Source: Prorocentrum cordatum
Taxonomy: Eukaryota > Sar > Dinophyceae > Prorocentrales > Prorocentraceae
Assembly: GCA_963575745.1 (NCBI GenBank)
Contig: CAUYUJ010006502.1
Coordinates: forward strand, 135,001 to 199,000
Direction: 5' to 3'
DNA length: 64,000 nt
The position numbers were made by a program, and so were the translations under genes. Of this stretch, positions 20,173 to 30,140 are shown piece by piece (position 1 is the first letter of the stretch; each line of letters starts with the position of its first letter). The notes beneath the pieces are model-generated. The model did not search any database. It saw nothing but the letters and a program-made list of their open reading frames with translations, and had not been told where the DNA came from.

Positions 20173-20173
20173 C

Positions 20174-20313
20174 TGTGGCTGTGAGTTAGCTCCGGCTACC
20201 ATTTATGCAGTGAGCTTAGCTCGGCACGGACGCTCTTCTTTCCAACACCGTAGTGCGCTCGGCATGGAGAAGCGCCCCCACGCTCCGGTAACCTTGCTAG
20301 GCACGGGGGCTCC
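20174..20313 (+). repeat. Shared 5' module, third copy
   Basis: Matches 13260-13378 and 15659-15777: TGTGGCTGTGAG, then TAGCTCCGGCTACC, GGCATGGAGAAGCGCCC and ACCTTGCTAG-CACGGGGGC. Here it includes an extra TGAGCTTAGCTCGGC repeat. No leader-like sequence precedes it. The sequence downstream is unrelated to the helicase, so the module is attached to different coding regions. Confidence 0.7.
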
Positions 20314-21195
20314 TGCTCACGGTACTCACTCGACCTCGCGCGCGATGGCTACTCGTAGTGGCGAGGAACTTCGGAGTGACTTGGATCGTGCACTCCGTCG
20401 TGCACGCTGTGACCCCCCTCTTCGAGGCCGCTCGGAGGATCGTCCACGCCCCCAGGAGGTGAAGCCCGACATCGATGACGTGCTTACTCGTAAATTAGAC
20501 CTATGGAAGGCGGATCCTCACCCTTGGAACTTCTGGGAGTGGCGCTCGAAGACTGGGCGTTCGAAAGCAGCTTGCGCATCCCGTACCTCTGCACCTGCTG
20601 GTGCCAGGAGCTCCCCTCCTCGGAGGCGCCGAACCACCAGCATACCGCGGAGACGCATCGTCGTAGCCGCAGCAAGAACATCCCAAGGGTACGTGGATAT
20701 CCGCCGCCGAGTCGCCCCCGTTCCAGCACGCACGCGATGCACCCAGACAAGCCCGATGAGCGCCTCAGCAACACCGAGAGCGCGACGAGACGTGAGCAGG
20801 AAGCTCGGACGGTCCACCGTCGCCAGGCTCTTGACGAAATCTCCGAGGCCATCACCGACCGGGCTGATGAGGTGGTTGGCGCGCAGGCCGAAAGGGGTAG
20901 CCGTTCGCCACCCGAACCTGGTCCTGCACCAACTACGCAGAAGATGCACGCCAAGAGAACGGCGAGTCACGCGTTTCTGGACGCCCGTATTAACTTGTTG
21001 GAGGAACACTTAAAAGAAGCCCGTGCGTTGAGTTCCGAACTCCGCGATGCCCACGCGGCAGCAGCGGTCGAGGAAGCTCGCGTGGGCAGCTCTTCGTACT
21101 CCCCTGTCCCCGTCCGCCGCCATAAGCCGCAGCTGAAAACAGCGGCCACCAAGGACAGCACCAAGAAGAAGGGGAAGGCTAAGGGCAAGCGTTAA
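20264..21195 (+). pseudogene. Coiled-coil protein with basic tail, in two frames
   Basis: The ATG at 20264 is the module start shared with the helicase gene. In that frame MEKRPHAPVTLLGTGAP is followed by EELRSDLDRALRRARCDPPL and DIDDVLTRKLDLWKADPHPW, a helical charged segment. The frame then turns Arg/Pro-rich. A second frame (20503-21195) carries the likely continuation: QALDEISEAITDRADEVVGA, then DARINLLEEHLKEARALSSE (heptad-like coiled coil) and a Lys-rich C-terminus (STKKKGKAKGKR). One frame change near 20.55-20.8 kb is therefore needed. No catalytic motif is seen. A structural or nucleic-acid-binding role is possible but unproven. Confidence 0.4.
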
Positions 21196-21866
21196 CTCCG
21201 CCGTCTGCTGATGACGCGGACTTCCGTGTGCCGCCTATTGTGAGTTCTACAGAATCAACTTTACTTTTCTGGAGTGCCGCCCTCGGTGGTCGCCGTTATT
21301 GTCTCTTATTATTGGTGCTTGCTGGGTTCCGTGGGGCGCCAAGCATTGGGCTCAGATGGTGTATGGTCTTTCCTGCAGAACTGGCGACTGCAGTACTTAC
21401 CACTATGGTGTTTGCGCTGCTATACCGTCGGGTTCTGGGGTGCGGGATGCTTTACTGGCGACACTATCTCTGGGTACAGTGAGGCTGGACACGGGATGTT
21501 GCCTCAATGGGTTCGGTGGTTCCTGTGTACATGGATTGGGCTTCGGTATATGTCCAATGGTGGATGTGCCTCTACTCAGCTTCAGTGGCGCTTCAGGTGG
21601 GCTCTACTATAGGAAACATCCCGCTGGTGGGACTTGTATTCCACTCTGGCTGGAGCCCGTACTTGGGTTCTCTGGCGCTGGTTACTGTACTCTGTGATGG
21701 TGCTGGTTACCCTGCTCAGATGATGGTGCTGGTTACTGTACTCAGTGATGGTTCATTGGTGGGATTACCTTTGGATACACCGCTCAATCTGTAATGAATG
21801 GTATCGCTACTTGGGAGCTCAGGCAGTTTTATCCTTGGGTGTGGCCGCTACTTGGGTTCAGTGGAT
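21196..21866. other. Repetitive non-coding stretch
   Basis: Contains a T/G-rich tandem (GGTGCTGGTTACTGTACTC- and GATGATGGTGCTGGTTAC-type phrases at about 21670-21760) and recurrent TACTTGGGTTC phrases. Plus-strand frames translate to Leu/Trp/Tyr-rich peptides without family resemblance. Confidence 0.45.
21286..21362. repeat. About 75-bp direct repeat (partner 22029-22102)
   Basis: GTGGTCGCCGTTATTGTCTC and TTGGTGCTTGCTGGGTTCCG recur with few changes at 22029-22102, and both copies run on to CATTGGGCTCAGATGGTG. The second copy is followed at once by the 34-bp repeat that is also at 11727. Confidence 0.75.
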
Positions 21867-22020
21867 TCGTTCGGTGCCCTCCTCCTGGTGTGAGTCGTTC
21901 GAGTCCCCCCTCCTGGTATGAAGCGCTCGGGCCCCTCCTCGTTCTCGGAGTCGTTCGGCGAGAGGCCCGAACGACTCACACAAGGAAGGGCCCGAACGAC
22001 TCAAACCAGGGCGAGGGGGC
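21867..22020. repeat. GAGTCGTTCGGG minisatellite, inverted arrangement
   Basis: Units in forward orientation (GGTGTGAGTCGTTCGAG and GGAGTCGTTCGGCG) are followed by units in reverse orientation (GGCCCGAACGACTCACACAA and GGCCCGAACGACTCAAACC). The result is an imperfect palindrome of about 130 bases that could form a hairpin. Unit sequence matches the array at 12143-12730. Confidence 0.75.
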
Positions 22021-22106
22021 CGGCCCCAGGTGGTCGCCGCTATTGTCTCTTATTCTTGGTGCTTGCTGGGTTCCGTGGGGTGTCGGGCATTGGGCTCAGA
22101 TGGTGC

Positions 22107-22140
22107 CCCCTGCGCCGGCTGGATGTCAACTGCTGCTAAA
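22107..22140. repeat. 34-bp exact dispersed repeat, second copy
   Basis: Identical to 11727-11760. Confidence 0.8.
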
Positions 22141-22624
22141 CTCGATGTGTCGACGTGTCCCGCACGGGGATGCTCCGCCACGGCGATGCCAAATCCCCCC
22201 CTGCAGATGGCACATGGGGCCTCTACATCGGCCCTTGCCCCTCCTCCTGACACATGCACCCGAGCGTTGCGGTCTCGAAAGTCTGCGAAATATTGGCGAC
22301 CGCATTGCACCCTTCACATTTTCTCGCGCAAGGCGAAGGGCTCGAGGCACGCGGCGCACTACAGGCGCCTCCGAGGTTGGGCGCGCCCGCCCTTGCCGAT
22401 GCAGCGCGGACTGCGACGCCTCGTGCGGTGACGGCCGCGGTCCTCCCCTGGACCTCGGAGTCGACTTTGCAGTCTGCGCGTCGACGCGGTGTGTTGTCCT
22501 TGTTGACCGTTTGTTGCGTGCGCCTCGCGCTTCTATTGCACGCGGCCCTACGGGCTCCCTCCGCCGCTTGCGTATGCGCTTGCAGGTGGACTGATTTCCA
22601 GGGAAGGTGGTTGTGCGATTGTAT
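22141..22624. other. No recognisable gene
   Basis: GC-rich. Frames on both strands are Arg-, Pro- and Cys-rich with no motif and no strong repeats. Confidence 0.4.
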
Positions 22625-23464
22625 TTATCTGGGTGAGCTGGCGATGGCCGATAACCCACGCGCGAATGCATTCCCGTACCTGGAAACACGAAACGCCTGC
22701 AAGCGGTATAAGTCATCCGCCATACCCCGCGCCACTTGGTTCTGGCCCATTTGACCCACCATTGGTGTTCCATTGGTCTCTGCGAACTGCTCGGGAAACA
22801 ACGGCTCATCCATCAGTGGCGGAGCCGGCCCTTGGAGTGGAAGATCGTTGGATGCGCAGCGAATGCAAAAATAACTAAGAACATATCTGGATGGCATGTC
22901 GTACATGGCTTCTTGATATTCTTGTTGTTGTTGCATGAATATATGTTGCTCAAGTCCCGACTGCATGTGTCCAAACTGGCCTGCTGTTAGGACTGCCACC
23001 GGCGAGCTCGCCAGACTGCTAGTGGCCTGGCCTTGGCGCGGAGTTCCAAAGGGCTTTGTTGCCCTAATGGCAGCTGCTAGGTCTAGACGCTGGCGCACCA
23101 TGACCACGCGCTGCATGAGGTCCTCAGAGCTCGTGAATGCTGCCTGTAGGCCAGTGGGCGTGTCCGCCCCTGACGCTAGTCTCGGCTCGGACCTTGGCTG
23201 ACCGAGTGCCATGGGCTCGGACCAAGTAGAGCCAGCGTTTGATGGTGGCCTTGCTGGTCCAAGACATGCGGGCGGCCCTGCTGGCGCGTTGTTCAGGGCG
23301 GCTGCCCAAGGGTCGAGCCGACCGAGAACATCCGATAGAGTAGACACATCGTTGGATGGTGGCATCCTCCAAGCGGATGGGCTAGCGTCGGCTGGCAGAA
23401 CTGCCGATGGCCCGGCGTCCGTTGGCGTGGTGGCTATAGCAGCGGGTGCCCCCGCGTCCATCAC
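22625..23464 (-). CDS. Unrecognised Ala/Pro/Gln-rich protein, possibly gag-like
   Basis: A continuous 279-codon minus-strand frame. Residues 1-100 are Pro/Ala/Ser-rich with LGRLDPWAAALNNAPAGPP; the middle has a helical segment (TSSEDLMQRVVMVRQRLDLA); a Gln run (FMQQQQEYQEAMYDMPSRY) follows, then MADDLYRLQAFRVSRYGN. The composition resembles the disordered N-terminal region of dinoflagellate copia gag proteins (DPW motif), but the conserved gag core is absent. It lies downstream, on the same strand, of the second decayed retroelement. It may be the start of another element truncated at 22.6 kb. Confidence 0.35.
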   Translation of the reverse strand: MMDAGAPAAIATTPTDAGPSAVLPADASPSAWRMPPSNDVSTLSDVLGRLDPWAAALNNAPAGPPACLGPARPPSNAGSTWSEPMALGQPRSEPRLASGADTPTGLQAAFTSSEDLMQRVVMVRQRLDLAAAIRATKPFGTPRQGQATSSLASSPVAVLTAGQFGHMQSGLEQHIFMQQQQEYQEAMYDMPSRYVLSYFCIRCASNDLPLQGPAPPLMDEPLFPEQFAETNGTPMVGQMGQNQVARGMADDLYRLQAFRVSRYGNAFARGLSAIASSPR

Positions 23465-23588
23465 AGGCTCATAATGGACGATGACGCGTACTGTTCTCCG
23501 CCGCGATGTCCCATGGGCGTGGCCACCCGGACACCGAATGGGGTTTCGGGTTCGGAACGGATGCTCTGCAGGGTGACATCGTCTACGG

Positions 23589-24077
23589 CTATGGGCCAGT
23601 CCCGTAGATCATAGCTGGAGTCATCGAAGCACTGGGGAGTGCGCCAGACATATTTCCGATCGTATTCGGGTTTCTACGCAAGCAGCATGATGTACTTGGT
23701 CGGAATAATACCGTCAAAGCCGCCCGCGAGAACAATGTCGTCAGCGGGGCGCCACACCCTTGCTCCATCTTGCAATTGACGCGGGATAGATATGGATATG
23801 TAGTGTTCGGTGTCCTCCGCGAGGCCGGAACGGATCCTGTGGACTCCCGGTAAATACGGGCATCCGCGCACGAACTGCCTGCCGCGTCTTCTCGTGGGTT
23901 GTGCTCTGCACGACAGGACAGCCCGTGCGCGATGATGCTTTCCAGGCGTGCCCACTTGGTTCCGCGCGCGGAGAACCTAGGGGGCATCGTTAATGACACC
24001 GGGAGTTTGGCCGCCTGCAGCTGACAGCGCAGTGCGCAATGGTTCTGCGGGCAATATGCCAAGAAACGAGGGTCCAC
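23589..24077 (-). pseudogene. KptA/TPT1-like RNA 2'-phosphotransferase remnant
   Basis: Two minus-strand frames together resemble the NAD-dependent RNA 2'-phosphotransferase fold. The frame 23589-24077 gives RGTKWARLESIIAHGLSCRA, matching the family's HGT...SI..GL block with His replaced by Arg. The frame 23674-23955 gives CPYLPGVHRIRSGLAEDTEH, YISISIPRQLQDGARVW, then DDIVLAGGFDGIIPTKYI, matching the Y-I-x-I-D, DG-x-x-F and G-x-I-P-x-x-Y blocks. The family transfers a 2'-phosphate from RNA to NAD. Here the frame breaks in the middle and a key residue is altered, so activity is unlikely. Related domains are common in dinoflagellate genomes, in my recollection. Confidence 0.45.
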
Positions 24078-25300
24078 TAATGGCTCTGGTCAACAGTGTT
24101 GGGACATCCGCGTCGTTGTACGTGTAATTCAGCTGGAAGCGGGCTCTCTTGGCACCCGAACTGTCCGTCATATTGTCGATGCGCAAGGGCGACCAAGTCA
24201 CGTAATATTCTGGTTTGTTGCGCATCCACTTACATATGCCCACTTTCCACCCCAAGTGCGAGACAGACCCGCGCGGCGATGCCATGTCCAGCATGCGTTA
24301 GCAAATCACTGACAATGGGCGCCGTCGCGAAATGGCCTGCGCCTGCGTGTGTAAGACCACCATTCAGACACAGCGGTCCGTTGTGGCATGGTAACTGGCA
24401 GAATGCTACATTAAGGCATCTAATTTCGGAATTTCCTCGGAGGCTCAGAGGTTGAACGCTGCGAAGTCTGTCGCGGAACCTTTCTTTCGATGCTTCGACG
24501 GCGGTCTGCGCCGGCACTGCGCGCGGGTCAGGAACATTCTCTTTGTTGCGCAAGCCCGCCCCATCCGGGCTGAGCGCGTCCGCGGGCGCGCCCGCCCCTT
24601 AACTGGGATGTCTGTGACATCCTGGGACGAGGGTGCAGTCTCTGACCGCGACTTGAGCAGCGCGGTCGGTGGCCCGGCGGGTGGCGGGGCCGCGGCGGGC
24701 GACTCGGCAGGTGCATCAGCGGGCGGCCCGCGCGGCACCGACACGCTTCGCCGCTCTATTCTTCGCTTCTGGCCAGAAAGACTCCACTTGGAGGCCTTCG
24801 GGCTTGGGCTGTGGCTGCTAACCGATTGGTAGTGGGTTTAAAGGGGCGACGGTGTCCTGGCTCATTTCCTCCTTGGGTTCGCGCGTTGGAGATAGGTCAT
24901 CGGTCTCCGTCAGGTTCTTCATTGCTGCGGGGTCGAAAAACGAATCAGGTGTTCACGCGTCGCTGCCTGCTGCCGAGCTCGACCTTGGGGCGCGCGCGGC
25001 AGGCAATGCACGTGACAAGTTACAGCGAAAGGCCAGGGTCTCCTGGGACCGTGCAGACCCAATGGCAACTGGTTGCTTAGGCAGAAGTGCCGAACGGCCT
25101 CCGACGCAGGCAGCTCTCTTCTTGACATTGCCTGAGCGCTTCCTCGCAGGGCCTCACTTGCTCTCCATGTCGCTGTCGGGGGACTCCACCTCTCTGCCTG
25201 GGCGTAGCTTCTTTGCAGGGTCCGCTGTTGTCTCGTCGGTCTCCTGGGCCTCGTTGGCGCGACCGCCTACTTCCTCGTCGGGGTTATCTTCGCCCTGGGC
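24078..25300 (-). pseudogene. Unassigned frames upstream of KptA-like remnant
   Basis: Minus-strand frames 23977-24294 and 24230-24553 have protein-like sequence (GWKVGICKWMRNKPEYYVTW and RNSEIRC-type blocks) but no family I can name. They may be the N-terminal part of the KptA-like protein or of the host element. The stretch 24445-25300 is Ala/Pro/Gly-rich on both strands and looks like linker or non-coding DNA. Confidence 0.3.
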
Positions 25301-27300
25301 GTGTCCGCCTGGTGGTTCGGCAGGTGGAGCGGGCGCGAGCGGCCGCCCCCCCGGCCTCCCCCCTTTCCCCTCTTGATCTCCTCGTCCGCCGCCCGGGTCG
25401 TTGCAGGAGGGGGCGCAGCAGGCTCGGCACTAGAACTGTCCGCGATCTGCCACATCGTATTTACCTCGCTCTGACGGTGGATGCTCCGATCCCTGTCCGC
25501 GCTCGCTTCAACGGGATCTGCATCCCGCCGCTGGTAGTGCCAGTCCCAGTTGTAGATCCTTGAGAATGTGATTATCGTCAAAATCCCCCCCCCCAAGCAG
25601 CGTCCGCATCTTGGCCTTTCGAAATCGGCCAATGGAGCGCAGTCCTTAATGGGCGTGGCCGCCCATCCGCCAACGCTGTCGCCATGGCCTGGATGCCGAA
25701 GCGTCTCGCCGCGATGCGGGCTGCGAGGTGGACGGCCCAATGGGCAGTTACGGCGATGCAGGCTGCGAGCCGGGCATGGTCACGAACGGCGTCCCCTGCG
25801 AGCGTGGATGACGTCTCGCTTGCACGCCCGCGCCCCGTCACTTTCCCCGCCGCGATGTCCTGATGTTTCGATGATGTAACCGCTGGCGTCACGGGAAACG
25901 TCATGCTGCACAGACCATCGGCGACGAATCTGTGACTCTGTGTAACCCTGTTCGAAGACATAGTTCACGTCGGCTTCGTTGACCTCCATGCCCGGGCCAT
26001 GTTCGCCATTAGAAGCACGCCCCATGCCAGGCGATGAGCGACATTTGCCCGTCTCGATGGAGCTCGCGCCGCACGTGGGCTCGGCGGACCGAGCATGGCC
26101 TTCGCCCTTGGAAGGGCCAGTCCCACGTGAGTGGCTGCGACCTCGACCAGGACCGCCCGCGTCTGGGCTAGATTTGCCAGATGTCCCTGCCGCGCCTGCT
26201 TTGGCGCGGGCAGCTGCGCCGCGGCCGCGGCGACTGCTTCCTTTGTCGCCTTTGTAAGAGCCGCCCGAGCCATTGAGAGCCTGCCCAGACTAACCTCGCA
26301 TCATGAATGTGTTGGCGCGAGTCTGTCCCCATCCCACAGCAGCAGGGCTCTTCCTCCGTGAGTCCGAACACCTTTGGAGCCAGGGGCGGGTGGATCCTCG
26401 CCTGCTCGTGTCCAAGCTGTTCCAATATTTCAGCGTCGGTTGCAGGTGCAGCCTCCGCGTCAGAAATGCAATCGTCGTCGTCGTCGCCAGGGTCATCCTG
26501 CGAGGGTCCGTGCCAACGCGTTCCAGCCATGTTCTCGATGGGCGTGTCGCACAGCTCCTCAATCCCATCGCGCAGGCATTCGGCGTCGCGTGCCGCCGAA
26601 ATGGCGGCGTCGGCAAAGTAGGCCTGGCGCAGAATATAATCGGGAGTAGATGGGGTTGGTCGACTTCGGAAAAATCAGCGAACTCAGTAATGTCCTCCTC
26701 GGGTTGCTCTGAGCCGAGAATTACGAAACCGTTCCATTTCCCACCTCTCTTGGAGCATTCATCCGCTAACAATCTTCACCGTTGGATTGGGCCTGCGTTG
26801 CGCACGTTGCGCGCCTGCGACCTTGAGCTCCACCTTTCCCTCCTAGAAGTAGGTCTTCAAAGTCGTGGCCCGATCGAGCCAGAAACGCTGCCATGCCCAT
26901 GCCGCGCAACTGCGGGCGCGCCTACCATCTCCGCCGCGGCCCTTTCCTGTGGAGGAAGACGCGACGTGCAGCTCGCCTGGACCTCCACGCTGGTTCGTCA
27001 TGCGTCGCCTCCACCTTCTGTCGACGCGATGATGGCCTAGGCGCAAGTGCTGCGCGGCTGCATCACCGCCGGCGGCCAAGTCTGACCAGTCGATTTTGTC
27101 GGCGCCAGTGAAAAAGACCGCGCCGGCATCCGTGCCGGAGTCGAAGACGTCGTCATCTCGTCGGCTGGGTGCGCCCCGGAGGGTGGTCGCGCCAGGCGGT
27201 GCTTAGCTGGCCGCTGACGGCCAGCCCGTGCTCGAGACAGTAGCCTGTTTGTCATTGTTGGCTTCTTGGCCTGGAAGCGACGTGGGCTCAGCGGGCTCTA
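25301..27300 (-). pseudogene. Decayed gag-pol interior of element 2
   Basis: Several minus-strand frames in changing phase. The clearest protein-like trace is 25780-26025, with VNYVFEQGYTESQIRRRWSV, resembling a segment seen after the gag zinc knuckle in dinoflagellate copia elements. Frames 25965-26273 (Ala/Lys-rich), 26290-26772 (acidic, with FVILGSEQPEEDITEFADF) and 26843-27079 (Gly/Arg-rich, near where a zinc knuckle would be expected) carry no intact motif. Integrase and RT of this element were not found. Confidence 0.35.
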
Positions 27301-27368
27301 CGACATTCCAGATGCCGTTCGGCGTGGCTGTCGGGGCCCCTCTTACTTCGGCGTGGTAGGTGCCCGTG

Positions 27369-28049
27369 CTACGTCCGCCGAAGATGATCTCGATGTGACC
27401 TGGGGAACGCCCTGCCAGGTGCCCATGGCTGCGCGTTCGCTCCTCGAGCTAGTCGCGCCGGCGTTGGGCGCGGGTCACCTGGTGACTCAGCGGTTGAAGC
27501 AGCAGCGCGGCTCGGGACGCCAACTCCCAAGGTGCGAGATAAGATCAACATAAGGATCTGGCAGTTGGGCACGTTAGTGCCTGCTGGGCCTGCTTCCAGC
27601 CTGGCCATCTCGGATCGGTCCAGCACCGGGTCGACGCGTTCGCCCCTTTTGACCCGTCGATGAGGGCTGTCCCCGAGGTGAGCTGTCGCTCGCCCTCAAG
27701 GTTTTCGAAATTGGTGCTGGATGGGAACATGATGCATGTGGCTCCGTCGGTGCGTCTCCCCTGCAAGGTGGCACAATGGTTAATGATGGTGGGCGGCGCC
27801 CTCATGGCTCGCGCCCTAGCCAAGCCCCCTAGACCGCCGGGGTGGAGTCACGCTTGCGCTTGCGACGTTGAGCCATGCGTGCACTTCGCGAACGAAGTCG
27901 CGGAAGGGAGCGTTGCCTGCAGAATCCCAGAAGGGACCCCGAGTGCGCGTTTCATCTAGTCCTCCTCCTCCTCGCATGCATGCCGCGGCAAGACCTAGGC
28001 GCGCCCAAATGGCGCCAAAGATCGCGACCGTAACAGCACGCATGGTCAC
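27369..28049 (-). pseudogene. Copia-like gag remnant (element 2)
   Basis: Frame 27816-28049 contains FWDSAGNAPFRDFVREVHAW and LNVASASVTP, the opening block of dinoflagellate copia gag (W-D-G-x, then FREYVREVxxWL). Frames 27545-27823 and 27369-27626 continue with DPRWPGWKQAQQALTC, then EMARLEAGPAGTNVPNCQIL and MLILSRTLGVG, matching the gag central helices (FDxARxxAxEAG, then NYQxLxLILLRxLGV). At least two frameshifts separate the parts. Gag would form the virus-like particle. An LTR-like segment lies just upstream at 28385-28620, as expected for the 5' end. Confidence 0.55.
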
Positions 28050-28099
28050 GTTGTTGCCGATGATGTTAGGTTCTGCATTTTGGATATTGTCGCGACGAT

Positions 28100-28384
28100 T
28101 GGGTTACGTGGCCGTCAGTTTGCGGATGGGCATCGGTGCTTGAACTGCGCGTGGCGCGTGGCCACGCGGCGGAGATGGAGGTGTAGGACTGTAGGTTGCC
28201 AAACGGTTCGAGAACATTGGGGAGTGTAGCGGCTGAAAGCCGGCGCAGTCGGGCACTCCACCGTGCCGTGGTTAGTTGTTATGTATATGACGCCTGATGC
28301 AAGTGCCAGCCACACGAATATATAGCCAACTCCGCTACCAAGTAACAAATAGAGGTTGAGGGCTTGGACATGAGGTGAAAATCT
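28100..28384. other. Leader region upstream of gag, element 2
   Basis: No ORF of note. It lies between the gag remnant and the LTR-like segment, so it could include the primer-binding region. No clear tRNA-complementary stretch was recognised. Confidence 0.35.
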
Positions 28385-28620
28385 GATAGCCCTGATATCA
28401 GGATCACGTCGGCGACATATCAAAGTTTCCCACAACTCTGATGGCAAGCAGGACGAGAGGTAAGAGATAAGCAATGCGATGGAAGAGCGGATCATAGATC
28501 GACGTATACTTTGTCAGATACGATGATCCAAATAGAGTCACAAACAGTCCTGCAACTGGCATATAGTACTTCGCAGTCCTGAACCAAGACAGCGCCAGAT
28601 AGAGCGTTCGCTATGCAGCC
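28385..28620 (-). repeat. LTR-like segment of element 2 (partner at 3065-3350)
   Basis: Shares about 230 bases with 3065-3350 in the same orientation (GGATCACGTCGGCGACA, GAGGTAAGAGATAAGC, GAGCGGATCATAGATCG and CTGCAACTGGCATA). Its position upstream of a minus-strand gag remnant suggests a 5' LTR. Outside it lies the CTTGGGGCC repeat, which also flanks the other copy. Confidence 0.45.
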
Positions 28621-28624
28621 TCAC

Positions 28625-29600
28625 CTTATACCTCATTCAGGTTGGGGGCCTCTTGGGGGCCTCGTGGGGCTGGGGGCATATCCGGAGCTATCTGGGGCCT
28701 CTCGGGGGTTTCTGGGGGGGCCTCCTGGAGCCTTCTGGGGGCGTCTTGCGGCCGAAAGTTTGGCACAATATCAATTCGGATACTTCCTCTGGGCCCCCTC
28801 TTGGGGCCGTCCTGGGGCCTTCATGGGTTGTCTTGGGGGCCTATTGGGCCTTCTGTGGGTTCTCTTGGGCCGTCTTGAAACCCTGTAGAGAGCTTCTTGG
28901 AGCCCCGTGGGCCGTCTTGGGGCGATCTTGGAGGCATCGCGGGCCGTCTTGGATGCCCTAAAAGCTCAAGAGACGAACTTCTAAAAGAATGGTGTCATTT
29001 TTGCCTCTTGAGGCCCCCTTGGGGGGCCTCTTGGGCGCGCTTTCGGGCTTCCTGGAAGCCCACTCGGAGCGTTTGGTTGCCTCATGGGGGCTGTCTTGGA
29101 ACCCTCTTGGGCCTTCTGGGAGATCTTCTTGTGTGGCCTCTTGGGGGTGTTCGGGGGCATCCTGGGGGCCACTTCGGAGCCTCTTGGGGACTTCCTGGGG
29201 GGTTCCTGGGGCCTCCTGGGGGCGTCTTGTGGCCGAAGGCTTGATATATCCATTCGGGTACCCTCTTTGGGCTTCCTTCTGGGGCCGTCCTGAAGCCTTC
29301 ATGAGCTGTCTTGGGGGCCTCGTGGGCCTTCTTTGGGCTCTCTTGGGCTGTCTTGGAAACCTGTAGGGAGCCTCTTGGGCCGTCTTGGGGCGACCTTAGA
29401 TCTTGGAAGCCTCGCGGGCCGTCTTGGATGCTCTGAAAGCTCCAGAAACGAAGATTTAGATACGTTTCACGAAAGAAATGGCGCCGTTTCTGCCTCTTGA
29501 GGCCCTCTTGGGAGTCCTCTTGGGGGCCTCTTGAAACGTTTCGGGGGCCTCCTGGGCCGTCTTGAGGCCATCTTGGGCTTCTTGGAACGATGTCACGGGC
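28625..29600. repeat. CTTGGGGCC-type repeat with about 480-bp higher-order unit
   Basis: GGGGCCTCTTGGGG variants throughout. A longer unit is visible: CTTGCGGCCGAAAG...TCGGATACTTCC at 28745-28795 recurs as CTTGTGGCCGAAGG...TCGGGTACCCTC at about 29227-29265, each followed by GGGGCCGTCCTG, CCTTCATG and TGTCTTGGGGGCC. The offset is about 480 bases. Frames open in all phases are attributed to the repeat. Confidence 0.75.
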
Positions 29601-29910
29601 GACGTCGGGCCGCCTGGGAGCAATTGAAAGCATTACCCACGTGCCCAGACAGCCAAGAGCCACCAAGGAAAGGGCCAAAGGCTGGGCACTTAAATCAAAG
29701 CTTTTCAGGGCCCCCGGACCCCCTTACCCATTTATTCCCCAATCAATGCTTGCATTGAAGAGGACATAGCGGATATTGAAAGATTTGGCGGAAAAGCCAT
29801 GCCGACCTCGGAAAGCGGCTGGGTTCACGGGCTCCCAGTTCCGGGTTCCTGTGTTCCCAAATACTGGTGCCAGATTGATTTCGGTGGGCGGCGGGGTTTC
29901 CAGTTCCCGG
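29601..29910. other. No recognisable gene
   Basis: Ordinary-complexity stretch between the CTTGGGGCC repeat and the GATC-rich repeat. No motif seen. Confidence 0.4.
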
Positions 29911-30140
29911 GTTCCTGGTCGATCTCCTTATCGATCATTCTCACAATCGATCTCACTACCCACCTCTCTATGGATCTCACAATCGATCCCACTAGAGATC
30001 GCACGAGCGATCTCCCGATCGATCTGACAGAATCGACATCGCGATCGGTCTCAAGATCGACCTCATGATCGTGAATACGATCGATCCCAGCATCGGTATC
30101 ACTATCGATCTCACAATCGATCTCAATATCCAAATCACAA
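29911..30140. repeat. CGATCTCA-type short tandem repeat
   Basis: Degenerate 10-12 bp units such as CTCACAATCGATCTCACTA, TCTCACAATCGATCC and ATCGCGATCGGTCTC over about 230 bases. Rich in CGATCG and ATCGAT palindromes. Confidence 0.8.
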
